From Candidatus Sulfotelmatobacter sp. (GTDB lineage: Bacteria > Acidobacteriota > Terriglobia > Terriglobales > SbA1): DNA of 7,559 nucleotides. The notes under the pieces were generated by a model. That model was not told the DNA's origin. It searched no databases and saw nothing but the letters and a program-made list of their open reading frames with translations. Position 1 is the stretch's first letter. The number at the start of each line of letters is the position of its first letter. Of this stretch, positions 1 to 4,169 are shown one piece after another. The position numbers were made by a program, and so were the translations under genes. The stretch is from the NCBI GenBank assembly GCA_030151135.1, contig JASLEQ010000249.1:1-7559 (forward strand). Direction: 5' to 3'.

Positions 1-126
1 CTTGCGGTTACGCTCTCGGCAAATAACTCAACGCTCACGAACGTGCTCGCGCTCGTGTTCTTCCTGATCTCGTTCGCGTTCGTCTACCGGTCGTTCTACG
101 GGATGCGGATCAAGACGAGCAACTAG
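1..126 (+). CDS. C-terminal end of an unidentified membrane protein (5' truncated by window)
   Basis: Frame 1 is open from the first base and ends in TAG at 124-126, giving 41 visible residues. They contain one hydrophobic segment (visible residues about 14-30, with LALVFFLISFAFVY) followed by a short basic tail (RSFYGMRIKTSN), which looks like a last transmembrane helix with a cytoplasmic C-terminus by the positive-inside rule. A strong intrinsic terminator starts 20 bp after the stop, which supports this being a genuine gene end. Too little remains to name the family. It converges with the minus-strand secreted-protein gene that ends at 203. Confidence 0.6.
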   Translation, partial: LAVTLSANNSTLTNVLALVFFLISFAFVYRSFYGMRIKTSN

Positions 127-146
127 TCAACTTTCACTCCAAAGAT

Positions 147-182
147 AAACGCCATCCGATATCTGGATGGCGTTTCTTTTTC
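147..182 (+). terminator. Intrinsic terminator of the left-edge gene, possibly bidirectional
   Basis: A perfect 11-bp inverted repeat, AAACGCCATCC (147-157) and GGATGGCGTTT (165-175), encloses a 7-nt loop and is followed by a T-rich tract (CTTTTTC). It lies between convergent genes. Read on the minus strand the same hairpin is followed by a weaker T-rich run (TTTATCTTT), so it may also stop transcription of the secreted-protein gene ending at 203. Confidence 0.88.
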
Positions 183-202
183 TCGAGAAGCGCGCGGGCG
201 AT

Positions 203-553
203 CTAGAACGACTGCTTCATCTTCCCTTTTACACTGTGGGCTAATTTCTCGATCTGCTCGACCTTCTTCAGCGCATCGATCGACGCCACCTGTTCATTCT
301 TGGTGAGGTATTCTTTCAATTCCTGCGTCAGTTCTGCCATCTTCTCGGTGTCGCGGCGGATTTCAAGTTGTCGTTGCACATTGGCGGCCGCCGCTTGCTG
401 CTGCTGGACGGGATCGTTGCCGGTTGTAACAGGAGCCGACCCGGTCTGCGGCTGTGAAATCGCAGGTGGAAGGTGGATTTGCTGCGCGTGGCAAACTCCA
501 GAACCTGCGAGGGCGATACAGAAAACAAAACCGAGCAAACCTGATCGGGACAT
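203..553 (-). CDS. Small secreted alpha-helical protein, paralogue A
   Basis: The 116-aa product starts with a clear Sec signal peptide: Arg at residue 3, hydrophobic core at about 5-18, and probable cleavage after VCHA at about 23/24, giving a mature start of QQIHLPP. A Pro/Gln/Thr-rich linker (24-55) precedes a charged, predicted helical region from about 56 to 113 (RRDTEKMAELTQELKEY, then KKVEQIEKLAHSVKGKMK). No catalytic motif is visible. It is a paralogue of the product at 1123-1473: same length, same QQ mature start, and about 25 identities in 46 aligned residues of the C-terminal helix. The ATG start is supported by GGAGGT (558-563) four bases upstream. A promoter with a TTGCCT/CATAAT pair lies upstream, so it is probably transcribed alone. 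The likely location is periplasmic or exported; function unknown. Confidence 0.88.
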   Translation of the reverse strand: MSRSGLLGFVFCIALAGSGVCHAQQIHLPPAISQPQTGSAPVTTGNDPVQQQQAAAANVQRQLEIRRDTEKMAELTQELKEYLTKNEQVASIDALKKVEQIEKLAHSVKGKMKQSF

Positions 554-592
554 GAAGACCTCCGTCGATCCGACCTCAATTCTGCACGGGGG

Positions 593-621
593 ATTATGTC
601 GCGGAAGCCGCTAGGAGGCAA
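593..621 (-). promoter_or_regulatory. Sigma70-type promoter for secreted paralogue A
   Basis: On the minus strand a -35 box TTGCCT (621-616, 4/6 to consensus) and a -10 box CATAAT (598-593, 5/6) are separated by exactly 17 nt. Initiation would fall near 586, giving a leader of about 33 nt that carries the GGAGGT ribosome binding site. The -10 box is 39 nt from the start codon, the same distance as in the paralogue. Confidence 0.5.
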
Positions 622-691
622 TAGGGTATTCCGTGATGGGGCGAGGCGGGATGCGGAAGCAAATAATCCCCACCTCCCGGCGAGCGGCGCA

Positions 692-716
692 CGAGAAATG
701 GGGATCGGACATCCCC
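692..716 (-). terminator. Weak candidate terminator after the Arg/His-rich gene
   Basis: Just after the TAA of the gene ending at 720, the minus strand can form a perfect GGGGAT/ATCCCC stem (716-711 with 705-700) around a 5-nt loop, followed by ATTTCTC. The short stem and interrupted T-tract make it a weak intrinsic terminator at best. Confidence 0.35.
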
Positions 717-719
717 GAA

Positions 720-974
720 TTAGTGGCGGTCTCGATAGAGTTCCATGCGATCGCGATTCACGTCACGCTCTTCGCGGCGGATTTCGCGTTCCTCATGGCG
801 AGCGGCGCCGTAGTTGCCATGCCGCAGGTCGCGGCGCAGTTCGTGACGGTCATAAGCAATCTTCGCCCGGTCGTGGCGAATGTCGCGACGTAAACCATGA
901 TCGCCGTCAAAGGCAACAGCCGGTGCTACGCCTATTCCGACCAGCAGAAGTATTCCAGCAATTGCGTGTTTCAT
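720..974 (-). CDS. Small secreted Arg/His/Asp-rich protein
   Basis: The 84-aa product begins with a convincing signal peptide (MKH, then a hydrophobic core at about 4-17, and cleavage probably after AVA at 21, mature start FDGDHG). The mature part is almost entirely charged residues: Arg, His, Asp and Glu with few hydrophobics. It has a near repeat, LRRDIRH at 28-34 and LRRDLRH at 46-52, followed by HEEREIRREERDVNRDR. This composition suggests a long amphipathic or fully charged helix. The start is well supported: GGAGGAG (984-978) lies a few bases ahead of the ATG. It sits on the same strand between the two secreted paralogues, 148 bp after the end of one and 166 bp before the start of the other. 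No family or activity can be assigned; metal or polyanion binding is conceivable from the His/Asp/Arg content but is only a guess. Confidence 0.82.
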   Translation of the reverse strand: MKHAIAGILLLVGIGVAPAVAFDGDHGLRRDIRHDRAKIAYDRHELRRDLRHGNYGAARHEEREIRREERDVNRDRMELYRDRH

Positions 975-1122
975 ATTCTCCTCCGATCCCCATTCCTGGG
1001 TTTGAAGAATAAAACACGCTTCCCGCAGCGAAGTTGTGGACCGCGCAAACCCCGCATTCTGTGGGAGTTTCGCAAGGTAATCGGTTTGTGGATTCTTGTC
1101 CGTGGCGAAGATTCCGCTGCCG

Positions 1123-1473
1123 CTAGTTCGGCCCCTTCATCTTCTCTTTCACGCTCTTGGCCAGCTTCTCAATTTCTTCCGCCTTTTTGACTACGTTGAC
1201 CGACAGAACATTCTCGTCCGATTTGTCGACGTAAGATTTGAGTTCAATCGAAAGTTTAAGCAGTTTGTCAGTGTCGTTTTTGAGCGCGGCGACGCGCTCC
1301 TTGGCGGCCTTCTTTTCCATGTCGTGCGTGATGCGTGCGCGCGCCTCGTCCGGATCGGTCATGGGTTCTTTCATGTTCGGCTGCGACAACGGAGGCGGCA
1401 TGGACTGCTGCGCCCGTGCGGGAATGCACAGTGCCAGGAAAAGCGTTGCGAGAAAACACAGTGTGAATCGCAC
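1123..1473 (-). CDS. Small secreted alpha-helical protein, paralogue B
   Basis: This 116-aa product starts at a GTG codon (1473-1471) with GAGGT (1482-1478) four bases upstream, the same placement as in paralogue A. A signal peptide (hydrophobic core about 4-17, ARA cleavage site at about 21) gives a mature start of QQSMPPPLSQP. The rest is highly charged and predicted helical: DEARARITHDMEKKAAKER at about 42-60, then NDTDKLLKLSIELKSY and KKAEEIEKLAKSVKEKMK up to residue 113. The C-terminal helix aligns with that of the product at 203-553, with about 25 identities in 46 columns and a single-residue gap. No enzyme motif is visible. A perfect TATAAT box lies 39 nt upstream of the start. Probably exported; function unknown. 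Confidence 0.87.
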   Translation of the reverse strand: MRFTLCFLATLFLALCIPARAQQSMPPPLSQPNMKEPMTDPDEARARITHDMEKKAAKERVAALKNDTDKLLKLSIELKSYVDKSDENVLSVNVVKKAEEIEKLAKSVKEKMKGPN

Positions 1474-1512
1474 TGAGACCTCAATCAGAGCTGGCGAGCT
1501 CTACTCGAGAAA

Positions 1513-1541
1513 ATTATACGACTGCAACGGATGGACAATAG
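1513..1541 (-). promoter_or_regulatory. Promoter with perfect -10 box for secreted paralogue B
   Basis: The minus strand carries TATAAT (1518-1513), 39 nt before the GTG start and inside otherwise non-coding DNA. A -35 match is weak: CTATTG (1541-1536) at 17 nt, or TTGTCC at only 14 nt. The -10 position relative to the start codon is identical to that in paralogue A. A leader of about 33 nt is expected. Confidence 0.45.
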
Positions 1542-1642
1542 ACGCTATCGGTCCTAAAGGGAGAACGAGTTCCACGCAGCCGAGCTTGGCCACTGTAGCG
1601 TGAGCGGATTTCGATTTTGAAGCGTCGCGGCATTTCCGGACA

Positions 1643-1672
1643 GAAAAAAGCCAGAGCGTTTCCGCTCTGGCT
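1643..1672 (-). terminator. Intrinsic terminator downstream of rho
   Basis: On the minus strand a perfect 10-bp stem AGCCAGAGCG/CGCTCTGGCT (1672-1663 with 1658-1649) closes a GAAA loop of the stable GNRA class and is followed directly by TTTTTTC. It begins about 20 bp after the rho stop codon, so rho mRNA has a canonical factor-independent end. Confidence 0.93.
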
Positions 1673-1691
1673 GGTTGATTCCGGTCTGTAC

Positions 1692-2942
1692 TTACAGCGC
1701 GCTCATATTGGCGAGGAATTCCGAGTTACCCCTGGTCTTGCTGAGCTTGTCGATCAGCAGTTCCATCGCTTCCACCGGCGACAGCGGGTTCAGCACTTTG
1801 CGGAGCACCCAGATTCGCGAAAGATCTTCTTTCGGAATCAGGAGCTCCTCTTTTCGAGTGCCGGAGCGCTGAATGTCGATGGCCGGGAAAACGCGTTTAT
1901 CGACAAGCTTGCGCTCGAGAATGATTTCGCTGTTGCCCGTGCCTTTGAATTCTTCGAAAATCACATCGTCCATGCGGGACCCGGTATCGATCAGCGCCGT
2001 AGCGATGATCGTCAGCGAGCCGCCTTCTTCAATGTTGCGGGCCGATCCGAAGAACCGCTTCGGACGCTGCAACGCATTCGAGTCGACGCCGCCTGACAGG
2101 ACCTTGCCGCTGGGCGGAACGATCGTGTTGTAGGCGCGAGCCAGACGCGTGATGGAATCGAGAAGGATCACCACATCGCGCTTGTGCTCGACCAGCCGCT
2201 TCGCCTTTTCGATCACCATTTCGGCGACTTGTACGTGACGCGCCGCCGGCTCATCGAAGGTCGAAGAAATCACTTCGCCTTTCACCGAGCGCTGCATGTC
2301 CGTAACTTCTTCCGGCCGCTCGTCGATGAGCAGCACCATCAAAACAACTTCCGGATGATTCGTGGTGATAGAGTTCGCGACGTTCTGCAAGAGCATCGTC
2401 TTGCCGGCGCGTGGCGGCGAAACGATCAAACCGCGCTGCCCCTTGCCAAGCGGCGTCAGTAGATCCATGACGCGGGCGCTCGCGTTATCGCGAGTCGTTT
2501 CCAGCTTGATCCGCTCCTGCGGATAGAGCGGCGTCAGGTTGTCAAACAGGATCTTGTTGCGCGCCTCGTCCGGAGATTCGAAGTTCACCGCTTCGATCTT
2601 GACCAGCGCGAAATATTTCTCGCCTTCGTGTGGAGGGCGCACTTGTCCGCTGATGGTGTCGCCGGTTTTTAGATCAAACTTGCGGATCTGGGACGGGGAA
2701 ACGTAGATATCGTCGGGCCCCGGAAGGTAGTTGTAATCGGGCGAGCGCAGGAAGCCGTAGCCGTCGGGCAAAATCTCTAGGACGCCCTCGGCAAAAATGT
2801 GGCCCTCTTTTTCGCTCTGCGCCTGCAGGATCTTGAAGATCAAGTCCTGCTTGCGCATGCCGCTGGCACCGGGCAGATCCAAGGTCCTTGCGATCTTGGT
2901 CAGCTCGGTGATGTTCTTTTCTTTCAGTTCTGCAATGGTCAT
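1692..2942 (-). CDS. rho: Transcription termination factor Rho
   Basis: Hexameric RNA-dependent ATPase/helicase that terminates transcription of untranslated RNA in the cytoplasm. The 416-aa product is close to the E. coli length (419) and lacks the large N-terminal insertions seen in some phyla. Visible parts in order: N-terminal helical Rho-N domain (about 1-42); cold-shock-like RNA-binding domain with DGYGFLR at 60-66 and [12 protein letters not shown] at 78-89; P-loop SPPRAGKT at 175-182; [14 protein letters not shown] at 207-220; Walker [11 protein letters not shown] at 257-266; Q-loop region [18 protein letters not shown] at 282-299; R-loop FKGTGNSE at 332-339; and the arginines of DKRVFPAID (R350) and SGTRKEELL (R363). 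All key residues appear intact. AGGTGA (2951-2946) lies four bases before the ATG. A 71-aa omega-like gene lies 113 bp upstream on the same strand, and an intrinsic terminator follows. The bicyclomycin-contacting regions look conserved. Confidence 0.98.
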   Translation of the reverse strand: MTIAELKEKNITELTKIARTLDLPGASGMRKQDLIFKILQAQSEKEGHIFAEGVLEILPDGYGFLRSPDYNYLPGPDDIYVSPSQIRKFDLKTGDTISGQVRPPHEGEKYFALVKIEAVNFESPDEARNKILFDNLTPLYPQERIKLETTRDNASARVMDLLTPLGKGQRGLIVSPPRAGKTMLLQNVANSITTNHPEVVLMVLLIDERPEEVTDMQRSVKGEVISSTFDEPAARHVQVAEMVIEKAKRLVEHKRDVVILLDSITRLARAYNTIVPPSGKVLSGGVDSNALQRPKRFFGSARNIEEGGSLTIIATALIDTGSRMDDVIFEEFKGTGNSEIILERKLVDKRVFPAIDIQRSGTRKEELLIPKEDLSRIWVLRKVLNPLSPVEAMELLIDKLSKTRGNSEFLANMSAL

Positions 2943-2959
2943 GATTCACCTGAACCCGT

Positions 2960-2986
2960 GCACTAGAGCGTATTCAGTAGTGTCAA
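2960..2986 (-). promoter_or_regulatory. Possible promoter immediately upstream of rho
   Basis: The minus strand contains a perfect -35 hexamer TTGACA (2986-2981) in the 113-bp gap before rho. The downstream -10 is poor: TAGTGC (2965-2960) at a 15-nt spacing, or GTGCAC at 17 nt. If used, the leader would be very short (about 10-15 nt), just enough for the AGGTGA site. The alternative is readthrough from the omega-like gene. Confidence 0.28.
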
Positions 2987-3055
2987 CGGGAGATTTTCAA
3001 AGGAGGGGACTCAGGAAAGATTCACACAACGCCAGGCAGGAGGGCGGGGCTGGTG

Positions 3056-3271
3056 TTAGGCAGCCCGCCGTTGTGCCTCAGCAACATTCTCTGGTTCCGA
3101 CAACACAGCTTGACGCTCCGAGTCAGCGATGCGATCCAGCACTCCGTTCATTGTTTCCTGGATTCTGGTGCTGGGCCGATGGAACTTCCGCGTCGCCTTG
3201 GAGGCAAGCTGGCAAAGCATATAACGGTTTCGTAGGGTCTGTAAAGCGTCAAACACACGATCAGAGCGCAT
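3056..3271 (-). CDS. Putative RNA polymerase omega-like small protein (Rpb6/RpoZ-type fold)
   Basis: The 71-aa product begins MRSDRVFDALQTLRNRYMLC and contains NRYMLCQLASKATRKF at about 14-29, which resembles the conserved omega motif NR(F/Y)-x-L-x-x-x-A-(A/S)-(K/R)-x-A/T-R. This is followed by TRIQETMNGVLDRIAD (about 35-50), in the position of omega's third helix, which usually reads like TxxxALREIAEG. The length suits omega (about 60-100 aa). Omega binds the beta' subunit and helps assemble RNA polymerase. An AAGGAG site (3288-3283) lies 11 nt before the ATG, slightly long but acceptable. The tail (after about 52) is polar and ends in RRAA. The gene lies 113 bp upstream of rho on the same strand, so the two transcription-related genes may be co-expressed. 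The omega assignment rests on motif resemblance only; the alternative is an unnamed small conserved protein. Confidence 0.6.
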   Translation of the reverse strand: MRSDRVFDALQTLRNRYMLCQLASKATRKFHRPSTRIQETMNGVLDRIADSERQAVLSEPENVAEAQRRAA

Positions 3272-3301
3272 GAGCTTTCTGTCTCCTTACTGTAATGAAT
3301 T

Positions 3302-3369
3302 GTGGCCTTCCGCCTTTGTCCTTTGCCACGGGAGGGTGACCGGAAACCCCAGCTTCCGACCTAAGTCAC
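3302..3369 (-). ncRNA. Candidate structured 5' leader of the omega-like gene
   Basis: Read on the minus strand, CGGAAGC (3358-3352) pairs with GTTTCCG (3347-3341; one G-U) around TGGG. An outer GTGAC/GTCAC helix (3369-3365 with 3340-3336) stacks on it with a 6-nt bulge TTAGGT on the 5' side. A second helix GTGGC/GCCAC (3329-3325 with 3306-3302) follows around a purine-rich 18-nt loop. The ribosome binding site (3288-3283) lies just downstream. These are pairings I read by eye; a known regulatory RNA class is not recognised. Confidence 0.3.
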
Positions 3370-3455
3370 TGATTCCGAGTAGGTTATAAGGATTAAGCGT
3401 CAAACTCACTCTTGTTGAATAGATGCACCGGATCACCCTGAAGATGCTCGATTTT

Positions 3456-3485
3456 CTGGGCTTAGCTTCGTTAGGAGCTGCCCGG
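3456..3485. repeat. Inverted repeat / stable hairpin in the non-coding region
   Basis: CTGGGC (3456-3461) pairs with GCCCGG (3480-3485; one G-U on the plus strand), then after a TT bulge AGCT (3464-3467) pairs with AGCT (3476-3479) around an 8-nt loop. Neither strand has a T-tract after it, so it is not a canonical intrinsic terminator. Confidence 0.4.
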
Positions 3486-3706
3486 TAAATAGGTCAGGAG
3501 CAGCGTTCCGAGGGGTGCCGAGAACTCGCTAATCTAATTGCAAAGGGGATTGCGGTCAAGTAATTATTTGTAAGCCTCGCTCGATCTCTTTCCAAGACGT
3601 CCACAGGGCTATCGGGTTTCCTACAAATGTCCGAATTTCAATGACTTACGAGCGCACAGTGCATCTCCAGCCCTTGCTAAATTGACCCTCATGGGAGAAT
3701 GGCGGA

Positions 3707-4087
3707 ATGAACGGTATCAGGATCGACGCCTGGCTGTGGGCGGCACGGTTTTTCAAGACCCGCACCTTGGCGAAAAAGAGTTGCGACTTGGGCCGCATCC
3801 TCTCCAACGGCCAAGTGGCGAAGGCTTCCCGCGAGGTCCGCATCGGCGACATGTTGCGAATCAGCAATGACGGCGGAGACTTCGAAATCCAGGTCTTAGG
3901 CTTGAGCGACGTCCGAGGTCCCGCAATTGAAGCCCAGAAACTCTATCGAGAGACCGACGCAAGCAAAGAAGCCCGCGCTAAAGCCGCAGCCGAACGCCGC
4001 GCCTCCCGCGAGTTCGAAATTCTCCCCGCAGGCCGCCCATCCAAGCGCGATCGCAGAAGGATCATCCAGTTCCGCGGCCGGAGTTAA
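3707..4087 (+). CDS. hslR: S4-domain RNA-binding protein, Hsp15/HslR family
   Basis: The 126-aa product matches Hsp15 in length (E. coli 133 aa) and plan. An N-terminal S4 RNA-binding domain (about 4-64) opens with IRIDAWLWAARFFKTRTLAKK and includes SNGQVAKASREVRIGDMLRI. The linker has the family hallmark LGLSDVRGPAIEAQKLYRET (64-83), and the strongly basic tail ends RPSKRDRRRIIQFRG (110-124), aligning with the RPDKKERRDLLRFK end of the E. coli protein. In E. coli Hsp15 binds free 50S subunits still carrying peptidyl-tRNA and helps recycle them after translation has aborted. The start is chosen because GGGAG (3693-3697) lies nine bases upstream of ATG 3707 and the protein begins as usual for the family. 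It stands alone on the plus strand and converges with the permease gene. No terminator is evident; the stop overlaps a short palindrome (GTTAAAGATTTAAC, 4083-4096). Confidence 0.9.
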   Translation: MNGIRIDAWLWAARFFKTRTLAKKSCDLGRILSNGQVAKASREVRIGDMLRISNDGGDFEIQVLGLSDVRGPAIEAQKLYRETDASKEARAKAAAERRASREFEILPAGRPSKRDRRRIIQFRGRS

Positions 4088-4169
4088 AGATTTAACTATC
4101 AACGACACGAAGACTCACCATGTCAACATTGTCAGCGGCGCGCCATAAATGCAAATGTTCGCCCCAGGC

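Larger units (their letters stand above)
3272..3706. other. 435-bp non-coding region between the omega-like gene and hslR
   Basis: I see no convincing gene here on either strand: open frames are short, have no ribosome binding site and no recognisable protein. Base composition is visibly more AT-rich than in the flanking genes. The region is the divergent spacer between the minus-strand omega-like/rho pair and plus-strand hslR, so it must hold both promoters. It contains two adjacent potential hairpins near the omega-like gene (3302-3369), another at 3456-3485, and a TATAAC box (3388-3383, minus) which could start a leader of about 100 nt. None of these matches a riboswitch family I can name. 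Confidence 0.6.

Noticed and set aside
596..1012. 138-codon plus-strand frame across the secreted Arg/His-rich gene
   Set aside because: It is the complement of the minus-strand gene, which has a signal peptide and a good ribosome binding site; this frame has neither.
1617..2133. Plus-strand frames antisense to rho
   Set aside because: They are shadows of the rho coding sequence, which is unambiguous.
3272..3706. Possible riboswitch, tRNA or transposon remnant in the long spacer
   Set aside because: I compared it by eye with the conserved cores of c-di-GMP, cobalamin, TPP and glycine riboswitches and with tRNA features, and found no match. No terminal inverted repeats or transposase fragment were seen. 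Only unassigned hairpins remain.
4083..4096. Palindrome GTTAAAGATTTAAC at the hslR stop codon
   Set aside because: The arms are separated by only two bases and there is no T-tract, so it cannot form a useful terminator hairpin; it is probably chance in AT-rich sequence.
4137..4144. Eight-base palindrome GGCGCGCC between hslR and the permease gene
   Set aside because: A single short GC palindrome with no flanking repeat or second copy; expected occasionally in GC-rich DNA.
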